A DNA stretch of 64,000 nt, taken from assembly GCA_007833815.1 (NCBI GenBank), contig CP033464.1:4892001-4956000 (forward strand). Direction: 5' to 3'. The notes beneath the pieces are model-generated. The model was not told the DNA's origin. It did not search any database and saw only the letters and a program-made list of their open reading frames with translations. Shown here piece by piece: positions 38,649-46,452 of this stretch. The position numbers were made by a program, and so were the translations under genes. Each line of letters opens with the position of its first letter. The stretch's first letter is position 1. The stretch is from Brevibacillus laterosporus (GTDB lineage Bacteria > Bacillota > Bacilli > Brevibacillales > Brevibacillaceae).

Positions 38649-40910
38649 CTACTCAGTAGAATATAGCGCCTCTGTAATCTTTTTCCCTTTCGGTGCTCTA
38701 GAGCTTGCCTTTTTGTACTCCTTTGCACTTGAAGAGGCTGCCTTCGCTTCAAATTCAAACTGAAATTGCGCCTTCTCAAGGTCCCAAACCAAATAGGCAT
38801 CAAACGTCTTCTCACCTTTTTTAAAGCCTTTAATCAGACCGGTTTTTCCTTCCTCCATCAGCTTTTTCACATTTGTGGCAGACAGTGACTTACTCAGTAA
38901 TTTTTTTGGAAGAGTGATTTTACAACCAGTCTTGTTAAACTGATCACAGCCATAAAAATTTCCTTTGTCTACTATAGCGCCTTTGCATCCAGCACAAATA
39001 GCTACCTTTTTACCTACAGTGAATTTAGAAGCTTGCTTAGGCATCGCTTCGATATCCATGCCGGTAAAATCCCACGTAGCTGATTGCTCTGTAGCATCCT
39101 GGACAATCTTATGAGATAGCTTTTTGACTTGTTCCATAAACTCTTGCGGAGAGGCCTGGCCTTGGCCAATTTCCGCAAGCCGTTGCTCCCAGCGAGCCGT
39201 CATCTCTGGAGAGGCGAGAATTTTATCCCCAATTGCATCAATCAGCAAGCTTCCTTTATCTAAGGCAAATACTAGGTTTTTCTTCACATCAATATACTTT
39301 CGATCTTTTAGCATCGTAATAATGCCTGCTCGTGTAGCCTCTGTGCCCAGTCCCTCCGTTTTAGATAACACTTTTTCCCATTCACTATTCTCCAAATGCT
39401 TGCCTGCTGTCTTCATCAGCGTAATTAATTGGCCCTCTGTATAGCGTTTAGGCGGTTGTGTTTTCCCAGCCTTCACTTTTACTCGGCTTACCTTCCCCGT
39501 TTCGTCCTTTTCAACCGGTGGTAGCAGTTTTTCTTCATCCCTATCCTTATCGTCCTCTTCTTGACCTTGAAATAAAACCGTTCTCCAGCCTGCTTGTACT
39601 TGGCATTTTCCCTTGCGTATAAACGTTGCCCGTCCATCAACCAAGGTGGTAATGGTAGTATAGTCAAAAATCGCAGGCTCGTAATGTGCAGCAATCAGAC
39701 GTCGTGCCACCAAATCATAGATATGGCGTTCGTCAGCAGAGAGCTTATCCAAATGAGGCACTTGCTCAGTAGGAATAATAGCGTAGTGATCCGTTACTTT
39801 CTTTTCATTTACGTAGCGTTTATTAGTAGCAACTGATTGTACTGGTGTAGGAAAAAACGATTGAAACTCTTTCTTTTTGGAGAGCTTAGACAAAATTTCT
39901 GGAAATGTCTTGGCTTCTCCTGGTGTTACAAAACTGGAGTCGGAACGCGGATAGGACAAAAATCCCTTCAGATATAATTGCTGAGCCACATCCAATGTCT
40001 TTTTTGGTGAGAACTTAAAAATTTTATTAGCAGTTGCTTGTAAGGAGGAGAGATTAAACAAGAACGGTGGCAAGAATTCCTTGCGTTCTTTTTTGACCTC
40101 TTGTACACTCGCAGACTTCTTCTCGCAGAATTGGGCAATGCGTACAGCCATTTGCTCTTCAAATAAGCGAGACTCACCATTCTTCTGCCAAATGCCTTCA
40201 TATTTCTTTCCTTCTATATCAAAGGAAGCAATCACTTCCCAAAATGGCTCTGACTTGAAATTAGCAATCTCTTTTTCCCGTTTGACTACGAGCGCCAGGG
40301 TAGGAGTCTGTACACGTCCTGCCGAAAACACATCCGAAACGCCCTTTTGCTTAAAGAGAATCGTATAAATTCGGGAAGCATTCATCCCAATTAGCCAGTC
40401 TGCACAAGAACGACTGTACGCTTCGTAGTATAAATTTCGCGTGTGTGTCTCATCTAATAAGTGCTCAAAACCTTCTACAATGGCGCGATCTGTTAAGGAA
40501 GAAATCCATAATCGTTTCATTGGTTTCTTTACGCCAGCAAGCTCTATAGCCGTACGAATAATCAGCTCACCCTCACGTCCGGCGTCACCCGCATGGATAA
40601 TTTCTGTTACATCTGAGCGTCTTAGCAACTGTTTAATAATTGTGAACTGCTTGGCCTTTGATCCCATGACCTGATAACGAAACCGTTCTGGTATCATAGG
40701 GAGCGTCTGAATGCTCCATTTTTTCCAAGCTGGATTATACTCTTCGGGTGGAACTAATTCGCAAATATGCCCTACAGCCCATGTCACTAAGGCTCCCTTA
40801 GGAAATAAGCGATGCGGAGCAATTTCAATATATCCTTGTTGTTTTTTATATGTAAATGGGCCTGAGAGTTTTGAGGCCTGATCAGGTTTTTCAGCAATAA
40901 TGACTTTCAT
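38649..40910 (-). CDS. topB: DNA topoisomerase III
   Basis: Type IA topoisomerase. The 753-residue protein has the N-terminal Toprim (VIIAEKPDQASKL, GDAGREGELI), the catalytic Tyr region FLSYPRSDSSFV (about 322-333) and FSAGRVQTPTLALVV. The C-terminus carries a single zinc-ribbon-like repeat (CAGCKG, then CDQFNKTGC) instead of a multi-finger tail. The role is decatenation and recombination control; in Bacillales TopB can also sit on plasmids, but nothing here suggests that. Confidence 0.94.
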   Translation of the reverse strand: MKVIIAEKPDQASKLSGPFTYKKQQGYIEIAPHRLFPKGALVTWAVGHICELVPPEEYNPAWKKWSIQTLPMIPERFRYQVMGSKAKQFTIIKQLLRRSDVTEIIHAGDAGREGELIIRTAIELAGVKKPMKRLWISSLTDRAIVEGFEHLLDETHTRNLYYEAYSRSCADWLIGMNASRIYTILFKQKGVSDVFSAGRVQTPTLALVVKREKEIANFKSEPFWEVIASFDIEGKKYEGIWQKNGESRLFEEQMAVRIAQFCEKKSASVQEVKKERKEFLPPFLFNLSSLQATANKIFKFSPKKTLDVAQQLYLKGFLSYPRSDSSFVTPGEAKTFPEILSKLSKKKEFQSFFPTPVQSVATNKRYVNEKKVTDHYAIIPTEQVPHLDKLSADERHIYDLVARRLIAAHYEPAIFDYTTITTLVDGRATFIRKGKCQVQAGWRTVLFQGQEEDDKDRDEEKLLPPVEKDETGKVSRVKVKAGKTQPPKRYTEGQLITLMKTAGKHLENSEWEKVLSKTEGLGTEATRAGIITMLKDRKYIDVKKNLVFALDKGSLLIDAIGDKILASPEMTARWEQRLAEIGQGQASPQEFMEQVKKLSHKIVQDATEQSATWDFTGMDIEAMPKQASKFTVGKKVAICAGCKGAIVDKGNFYGCDQFNKTGCKITLPKKLLSKSLSATNVKKLMEEGKTGLIKGFKKGEKTFDAYLVWDLEKAQFQFEFEAKAASSSAKEYKKASSRAPKGKKITEALYSTE

Positions 40911-41073
40911 GTAAATGACTCCCTTTTATGAACAGCTTTATTCTTCTGATCCAGTAAAAAAACTGTTTTCTAGTTTACCGTGTTTTGTCCACTTATACAA
41001 TCTCGAGTAGGAGAAATCATTTGTTGTGAAGGTCATAGCTGCTTAATTTATCCCCCAGCTCAGCGGAATTTGC

Positions 41074-41079
41074 TATAAT
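41074..41079 (+). promoter_or_regulatory. Extended -10 element upstream of the flavoprotein gene
   Basis: TGCTATAAT is an extended -10 with a perfect hexamer at 41074-41079, 36 bases before the ATG; no good -35 box. Confidence 0.5.
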
Positions 41080-41115
41080 GAAGAGAAGCAATCATTTTAG
41101 TAAGAAGCGGGGGAA

Positions 41116-42035
41116 ATGAAATTGAAACATGTTCAAGTGCTGATCGCAGGCGCTGGAATGGCAGGTATTTCCACTGCAATTTGGTGCAAACGGCTTGGGC
41201 TTTCTTGCCTCGTCATAGAAAAAAACGATACACTTGGCGGACAAATTCGCTATATCCATAATCGCATCTGGGACCTCCCCCCAGAATTTATGCAAACGGA
41301 CAAGAATTACTGACCGACTTGCATGAAAGTGTGCAGGAGCTACAAATACCTATTAACTATCAAGAAAGCCTGCGTAGCATTGATTATCAAACCAAAATCA
41401 TACATACAGATCAAACCTCGTATCAAGTGGATTATGTAGTTGTTGCTACAGGTGTAAGTCCCATTCATTTGCCACAGCTTGCAGAGGTTCCTACTCATGT
41501 GTTAGGACCAGATTTTTCAACTTCTTTGGGGGCTCATTTATTGGATCAAAAAGACATTCTCGTCATTGGTGGTGGAGATCGTGCGTTAGAAAGTGTTTGT
41601 AATCTGTCGGTGTACGCACGACATATCTGGCTTGCAGTCCGTAGTCATCAGTTTCGCGGCAGGCAGGAATGGGTGCAAAAGGCCTCCTCTCTATCTAACG
41701 TGAGCATTTGGATGGAAACGGAAGTGAAAGCAGCAAAATCCGAAGGTAATAGATGTTCTGTTCACTTGCAAACATGCCAGCAAGAGACGCATAGCTTGCA
41801 AGTAGATTGGATTTTGCCTCGTATCGGAATCGCTGCAAATAGTCACACCGTGCTTGAACTAGTAGACGAAATGAGCGGGTTTTTGACTGTAGATCAGCAT
41901 TTGCGTACTTCTCATGCATGGGTCTACGCTATTGGTGACATTACAAATGGAAGTCACTATGCTAGTCTTTCACTTGCAATCGGTCAGGCTATGAAAACCG
42001 CAAAACACATTGCCCTACATGCTAAGGAGGCCTAA
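41116..42035 (+). pseudogene. Thioredoxin-reductase-like flavoprotein, frameshifted
   Basis: FAD/NAD(P) oxidoreductase split in two frames. Part one (41116-41313) reads VLIAGAGMAGISTA and LGGQIRYIHNRIWDLPP, then runs into out-of-frame codons and TGA. Part two (41319-42035 in the next frame) reads VVVATGVSPI, VIGGGDRALES and YAIGDITNGSHY. Reading the second frame back to about 41285 gives YANGQELLTDLHES, so the join falls in the C6 tract at about 41277-41282; one extra C restores about 306 residues. No CxxC redox pair is visible, so it is not a standard TrxB but nearer the ferredoxin/thiol reductase relatives. It may be a real loss of function, a phase-variable tract or a sequencing error. Confidence 0.75.
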
Positions 42036-42036
42036 C

Positions 42037-42513
42037 ATGGACACTTTTTACGATACGACAGGCGTACCTATGACGTTAAGCTTTGACCCGGCGGAATTTC
42101 GAGAGGAACAAGCTAAGCATGTCCTGGTCTTTCCTTTTTATCAAGGCAAGCTTTTATTCACCATCCACACCACACGAGGGTATGAACTCCCAGGAGGGAA
42201 AGTGGAATCTGGTGAATCAAGCATTGCAGCTGCCATTAGAGAGACGTACGAGGAGACAGGCTATCACCTATCCTCCATCACAAAAATTGGTCAGTATACG
42301 GTCGGTGATTCGATCGTCAAAGATATTTATGTAGCAGAAGCAGAGCGACAGGTAGCTACTATTGTAGAAGGATCGGTTGGTGGGGCTTTTGTCAGTAATA
42401 AGATTCCAACAGCCGAAGAGTTGCGCTCAGATAAACGATATAGTGCTTTTCTAAAAGATGACGTCTATCCCTTGACCATCGCTCGTTTACGCGACTTGGG
42501 CTACATAAAATAA
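42037..42513 (+). CDS. ytkD: NUDIX hydrolase, YtkD-like (8-oxo-dGTPase family)
   Basis: The 158-residue protein has a complete NUDIX box GGKVESGESSIAAAIRETYEETG (about 64-86, R-E-x2-E-E-x-G). Overall length and the tail KDDVYPLTIARLRDLGYIK match B. subtilis YtkD, which hydrolyses oxidised nucleotides. ATG 42037 follows AAGGAGG. It lies directly after the frameshifted flavoprotein, probably in the same transcript. Confidence 0.85.
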   Translation: MDTFYDTTGVPMTLSFDPAEFREEQAKHVLVFPFYQGKLLFTIHTTRGYELPGGKVESGESSIAAAIRETYEETGYHLSSITKIGQYTVGDSIVKDIYVAEAERQVATIVEGSVGGAFVSNKIPTAEELRSDKRYSAFLKDDVYPLTIARLRDLGYIK

Positions 42514-42589
42514 TCCTGATCTTGATCCTATTTCAGGGACAGACTTAGTCACCTTGTCCCATTTGTGTTAAAATGTAGTTACTTGCATA

Positions 42590-42598
42590 TGGTAATAT
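42590..42598 (+). promoter_or_regulatory. Likely promoter of the antitoxin antisense RNA
   Basis: TGGTAATAT is an extended -10 (TG-n-TAATAT) placed so that transcription would begin at about 42605, at the foot of a hairpin. The -35 is weak. Confidence 0.5.
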
Positions 42599-42600
42599 AG

Positions 42601-42632
42601 AAAAAGCCGTGAGTGTTGCCGCACTCACAGCC
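42601..42632 (-). terminator. Distal terminator of the toxin mRNA
   Basis: On the minus strand GGCTGTGAGTGC...CACTCACGGC forms a hairpin followed by TTTTT. It lies beyond the toxin stop and would let the toxin mRNA cover the whole antisense gene. Confidence 0.8.
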
Positions 42633-42730
42633 TTCTACAATAGTTGGTTCCCGTTGGTGAATCAGCTCATCAGCTATAGACAAGAAATGACCTCCTGCGC
42701 TTAGTGCACAGCTTGAGGTCATTTCTTTTT
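42605..42730 (+). ncRNA. Candidate antisense antitoxin RNA opposite the 3' end of the holin-like toxin mRNA
   Basis: Predicted from an extended -10 at 42590-42598 to a plus-strand terminator AAGAAATGACCTC/GAGGTCATTTCTT (42682-42727) followed by a T-run. The RNA would be about 125 nt and fully complementary to the 3' part of the toxin transcript, including its stop codon. This is the layout of TxpA/RatA-type type I systems. No expression evidence is available. Confidence 0.6.
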
Positions 42731-42802
42731 CAGGTAGGTTAACAATGCTAACAAAAACATCCCAAACATGAACAGCAGGGACAGCACTTGGTAAACCTCC
42801 AT
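42719..42802 (-). CDS. Holin-like type I toxin (27 residues)
   Basis: Read directly from the sequence: ATG at 42802, stop TGA at 42719. The protein starts MEVYQVLSLLFMFGM, has one hydrophobic helix and ends LLTYLKKK, matching the putative holin-like toxin family (Hol_Tox, resembling TxpA) in its M-x-V-Y-x-x-L-S-L start and F-G-x-F-x-L-A-L-L-T core. The stop codon lies inside the 3' terminator stem. GAGAGGGGGTGAG precedes the ATG; this site is complementary to CTCACCCCT upstream (see the SD hairpin entry). The toxin would depolarise the membrane if freely translated. Confidence 0.85.
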   Translation of the reverse strand: MEVYQVLSLLFMFGMFLLALLTYLKKK

Positions 42803-42805
42803 GTT

Positions 42806-42840
42806 CTCACCCCCTCTCCGCATTGATTTCTAGGGGTGAG
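42806..42840 (-). promoter_or_regulatory. Shine-Dalgarno-sequestering hairpin of the toxin mRNA
   Basis: On the minus strand CTCACCCCT (42840-42832) can pair with AGGGGGTGAG (42815-42806), the toxin ribosome-binding site, with a 16-base loop. Such translational silencing of the primary transcript is typical of type I toxins. Confidence 0.7.
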
Positions 42841-42880
42841 CCGACCACTCTCGTGAAAGTAAGCTATTGTAGTAAGGAAA

Positions 42881-42889
42881 ATTATAACA
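42881..42889 (-). promoter_or_regulatory. Toxin promoter, extended -10
   Basis: On the minus strand TGTTATAAT (42889-42881) is an extended -10 with a perfect TATAAT hexamer. The -35 region is poor. Transcription would begin about 70 bases upstream of the toxin ATG and include the SD hairpin. Confidence 0.6.
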
Positions 42890-42937
42890 TATCCCCGATA
42901 CAACAGGATTACATTTATCAGTATTTTTTGGTAAAAT

Positions 42938-43372
42938 TTATTTTTGAGCAATTTTTGCAAGGATTGGCACGAATTTTAACAGAATCAGATCAACATGATA
43001 AAACACCAGGCCTGGAGCAACTCCAAATACTAGTAAGGCTGCAATTGGTATTTCAAATTTACTGAAAAATATGAGCTCCATCAGAAGCACAACAAGCAAT
43101 CCACCTACTGCATACGCCATGAAGCTTGACAGATAAGAAGATTGACTATCCTTCCGTACAAATCTCTCCATCCAATCGATTGCATATGAACTGAACAGTC
43201 CGACCGTGATATAAAACATGAGTACAATTGGAAAAATCGACTCAAATCCTATCATCATAGTACGAGATGAATCTAACGATTGACCTTGTGATATTTCATT
43301 TACAAAAACAAATAAGTAGGTATATACAACAGGTGATAAGCAAGCAACTAATACTCTCCTGACAAATAACAA
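42938..43372 (-). CDS. Small polytopic membrane protein of unknown function
   Basis: I do not recognise it. About 144 residues with four hydrophobic segments, including LVACLSPVVYTYLFVFV, FPIVLMFYITVGLF and GGLLVVLLMELIFF. The start is uncertain: a TTG at 43372 has GAGGTGG five bases upstream, and a TTG at 43393 gives seven more residues but only a distant site. It sits upstream of the holin-like toxin on the same strand. Confidence 0.55.
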   Translation of the reverse strand: MLFVRRVLVACLSPVVYTYLFVFVNEISQGQSLDSSRTMMIGFESIFPIVLMFYITVGLFSSYAIDWMERFVRKDSQSSYLSSFMAYAVGGLLVVLLMELIFFSKFEIPIAALLVFGVAPGLVFYHVDLILLKFVPILAKIAQK

Positions 43373-43393
43373 ATTAACCACCTCTACAGACAA

Positions 43394-43666
43394 TGAAATG
43401 TAAATATGTCACACCTCTTAGCATCCGTCTTTCTTAAAAAACAATAATAAATCTAATTTTCAGAAAAACGATTTCTACATGCGCCAAACACGATGATAAC
43501 TCCTGTAATTGGATTATGGCAAATCCTTTTGAGGAAATAGGTAAATAAACAAAAAACCAGTCAACACACGAAAACAAAGTGTTAGACTGGTTTTTTATTT
43601 ATTACTATATATATCTAATTCGTGTCTTTCAGAAAATGTAGTAAATTTTCAAACGGCTCTTCAGGA
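43394..43666 (-). other. Intergenic stretch with aadK terminator
   Basis: About 270 bases. The only clear signal is a terminator for aadK: AAAACCAGTC...GACTGGTTTT with inner AACAC/GTGTT, at 43554-43596, with T-runs on both strands. Confidence 0.8.
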
Positions 43667-44539
43667 TCAGTAGATTTCAGTGGCATTGGATGGTAAATTT
43701 TGGGTGTGTTTTAAAAAGGCAGTAACTCGATGATCTTCTTCTTGAGGATATCTATAATGCAAATGATCTGCAACGTATTTTGCTGTACTGCGAAATAAAT
43801 TTCCCATAGCAAAAAGCGCTTTCCATGTACCATCGTAGCTTCCATCGGCATAGGTGGACAGAAGCTCTTGCCAGCTTTGTTCCGAAATATGTTTCTCCAA
43901 GTATTTACCACTTTTACCTATGCTAACTGAAAAATCTGTTTGGATACCAACCTGCCATTCCAGCATTTTGAGCAGCATCGGTCTAACATTTTTGTTGAGA
44001 TGATCTTGTGCATAAAGAATTTCCTTTCTCCACAAACCTTTTGCTACATAAGTGGAGACCCACCAAAATTCATTGCAACAATCCGCAAAGAATTCAGCAG
44101 ACGGACGTTTTACCCAATAATCTTCATCGGTTGAAGTGGGGATTTCAGGGAGACAGTTATCTTTGTCCATTAAAATGACCATTAGCTTATCTTCTTTGCA
44201 ATACTCGTCTTTTTCGTCTAAAGGAGTTAAGGTCAGATCAATACGGTTTCCATCTGTAAACAGCATCAGGTAAGAGAACCGCCTGCCCAACTCAGGGGGA
44301 AACATGGACATAGCTTCGGGAGTTTGCATAATGATTCGATCACCAAATACATTAATCCAATTAGGGTCTCGAACAAAAGAATCCATTTCGTTTACAAGAT
44401 AACTGATATCAAAATCTTGAAACATATCATTGGGCACATTTGGATTCGTCCGTGAACCCTCCAATACTACTGCACGAATTCGTTCATCATTTTTTGCAAA
44501 CCCGAGGATTAAACCTAGCATTTCTTTTTCATTTCTCAT
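43667..44539 (-). CDS. aadK: Aminoglycoside 6-adenylyltransferase (AadK-like)
   Basis: Nucleotidyltransferase that would inactivate streptomycin by adenylylation. The 290-residue protein has VVLEGSRTNPNVP and DFDISYLVNEMDSF (the G-S and D-x-D catalytic block) and the family segment GNRIDLTLTPLDE. Its length matches B. subtilis AadK (about 284). CGGAGG precedes the ATG. It is often chromosomal and intrinsic in Bacillales, so its presence does not prove acquired resistance. A mobile element lies about 190 bases upstream. Confidence 0.85.
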   Translation of the reverse strand: MRNEKEMLGLILGFAKNDERIRAVVLEGSRTNPNVPNDMFQDFDISYLVNEMDSFVRDPNWINVFGDRIIMQTPEAMSMFPPELGRRFSYLMLFTDGNRIDLTLTPLDEKDEYCKEDKLMVILMDKDNCLPEIPTSTDEDYWVKRPSAEFFADCCNEFWWVSTYVAKGLWRKEILYAQDHLNKNVRPMLLKMLEWQVGIQTDFSVSIGKSGKYLEKHISEQSWQELLSTYADGSYDGTWKALFAMGNLFRSTAKYVADHLHYRYPQEEDHRVTAFLKHTQNLPSNATEIY

Positions 44540-44725
44540 ACTCGCTTTCTAACCTCCGTATTCTCTATATTAGATCAATTCAGAATGCCAGTAGGCGGTC
44601 CACGAGTCCGAATTGTACGAATGCTAGTTCGCTGAATGGGTTATAATTTATTTAATTTTTTCTTCATCATTCTCTTCCCCTTTCTTAAGAAGATCATATA
44701 GATATATGAGCAGATTGCAGTCCAA
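44540..44725 (-). other. Intergenic stretch between aadK and element copy B
   Basis: No gene is seen. AT-rich sequence with TTATAA near 44640 might include the aadK promoter, but no convincing -35/-10 pair is found. Confidence 0.3.
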
Positions 44726-45103
44726 TTTATGAATTAGCCGAGAACACTCGTGATTTTAATCATGAGATGAATCGGCTTCGGACAAAGCGTGTCTTCTGAC
44801 ACGTTAATTGTCCGACTACTTCTTTGAATAACTAACAAGAACAGGTATACTAATCTTGTACAGATTGCTCATTGAAAACGGAATGTATGGGGTTGCCATA
44901 AGGAATGCTTTGTGGCGTAAAACATTCATACCTTCGTCCTCTCTGACCGAAAAGCGAAAACCAAGCAGTAGGTCAGAGAGAAGAGTCCAACGTACACTTT
45001 TTTTCAATAACCGTAGGGACTACGGGGATAGCCTGCTAATTCTCACTTCGTTGGATGTGATAGCGCAGGAATCTCGTGGCTTTAGCCATGAGAGGTTCAA
45101 GTA
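44726..45103 (+). mobile_element. 378-bp non-autonomous IS200/IS605-type element, copy B
   Basis: Same element as 34015-34394, differing by about four substitutions and a 2-base indel. The left hairpin CTCGTGATTTTAATCATGAG lies at 44747-44766, the right hairpin CTCGTGGCTTTAGCCATGAG at 45073-45092. It begins after TTTAT and ends at GTTCAAGTA, like copy A. Downstream flanks of the two copies differ, so any RNA reading past the right end would carry different guide-like tails. No tnpA or tnpB frame is present; the small frames inside are not credible genes. Confidence 0.8.
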
Positions 45104-45193
45104 AAGATGGTTCATTCTCAGAATACCATGTGCTTAAGTATACTACTCCATCCAATCAACGAGTAGTCGAAAAATAACCTTCCTTTACGACTG

Positions 45194-46429
45194 TTAGGAC
45201 AACCCCTGTTTTTGTTGAGAGAATTCCTGTTTAATCGCTGCTAATACAGCCTCGTTTGTCATTAATGTAAACCCCGTTAAAGCCAATACCTTAGCTCCAA
45301 CAATTATGGCAGCGTCCCCTTCTGGTGATTTGGCGGCTTCACGAAACGCATCGGTATGGCAGACTAACTCATCTGATCCAATTTTAATATATGGATGAAT
45401 GGTCGGCACCACATAACTGATATTTCCTGCATCCGTAGAACCAAGTCCTGCTTGATGACGAGTGTCCACCTCATAACCAAACCGTTCCATTTGTGCTTGA
45501 AACACGCCATCGAATGTGCGGTTCAGCACCAAATCATCTACTTCATTTTGAAAAGCGATGAGATTGACAGTCGCGCCTGTCATTAATGCCGCCCCTTGAG
45601 CGATTTGCTTGATTCGTTCAGTCACTTCTCGGCATGTGCTACGTGTGGACGCCCGAATATAAAACCTAGCCTTAGCATATTCGGGTACAATATTAGGTGC
45701 GTCACCGCCATGCGTGATAATCCCATGAATCCGCACGTCATCGGTCACGTGTTGACGTAAGGCATTGATTCCATTAAAAAGCTGAATAACAGAATCAAGT
45801 GCGTTAATCCCCTCTTCTGGTGCAGCCGCTGCGTGTGCCGCCTTGCCGATGAATTCAAAATCAAGCGGGATGACAGCAAGCGTTGTCCCCGTTATGCGGT
45901 TGTGGCTAAATGGGTGCACCATCATGCATGCGTCTATACCTGTTAATAAATTATGTGTAACAAAACTGCCTTTCGCACTGCCATTAGGTCCGCCTTCCTC
46001 TGCCGGCGTTCCCAGCACTACAACTTCACCACCTGTCTCTTGGAGCGTCTCCCCTAGCGCAATCGCAGCAAGCACACTTGTTGTTCCGATAATATTATGT
46101 CCACACGCATGACCTAGACCTGGCAAAGCATCATATTCAGCTAAATAACCAATGGTAGGTCCTGTTTTTTCGCCTACCTGTTTACGTGCCAGAAAGGCTG
46201 TAGCATGACCAGCCACCCCTTTTTCTACCTGAAAACCTGCCTCTTCCAACAAAGAAGTTAAAAGCCCTTGCGCATACACTTCCTCATTGCCGATCTCAGG
46301 ATGCTCATGAATAGCATGGCTAATCGAAATAAATTGTTGCTTGTTTTGCTCTACATAGGTAATGATTCTATTTTCCAATGCTGACTGAGTTTTGTTTATC
46401 TCCGTTTGGATTGTTTGGTCTACCTTCAT
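45194..46429 (-). CDS. M20-family amidohydrolase (AbgB/aminoacylase-like)
   Basis: Metal-dependent amidase that releases acyl groups from amino acids or aminobenzoyl-glutamate. The 411-residue protein has HEHPEIGNEE, GLGHACGHNIIGT (metal ligands), GTPAEEGGPNGS (catalytic Glu pair) and MVHPFSHNR. AGGAGG precedes the ATG. It follows the metal amidohydrolase by 23 bases and lies downstream of the SAM-riboswitch-controlled opp operon, suggesting a scavenging route for acylated or peptide-bound amino acids. Confidence 0.88.
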   Translation of the reverse strand: MKVDQTIQTEINKTQSALENRIITYVEQNKQQFISISHAIHEHPEIGNEEVYAQGLLTSLLEEAGFQVEKGVAGHATAFLARKQVGEKTGPTIGYLAEYDALPGLGHACGHNIIGTTSVLAAIALGETLQETGGEVVVLGTPAEEGGPNGSAKGSFVTHNLLTGIDACMMVHPFSHNRITGTTLAVIPLDFEFIGKAAHAAAAPEEGINALDSVIQLFNGINALRQHVTDDVRIHGIITHGGDAPNIVPEYAKARFYIRASTRSTCREVTERIKQIAQGAALMTGATVNLIAFQNEVDDLVLNRTFDGVFQAQMERFGYEVDTRHQAGLGSTDAGNISYVVPTIHPYIKIGSDELVCHTDAFREAAKSPEGDAAIIVGAKVLALTGFTLMTNEAVLAAIKQEFSQQKQGLS

Positions 46430-46452
46430 GTAATCCTCCTACTTCATTCTGC

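Noticed and set aside
44816-45104. Open frames of 63 and 82 codons inside mobile element copy B as possible TnpB or small protein genes
   Set aside because: They fall across the structured RNA-like region and lack ribosome-binding sites; the corresponding frame is interrupted or altered at the indel between copies, and no TnpB catalytic motif is present.
45104-45193. Possible tRNA or ncRNA between element copy B and the M20 gene
   Set aside because: No cloverleaf, no hairpin with U-tract and no promoter; nothing recognised.
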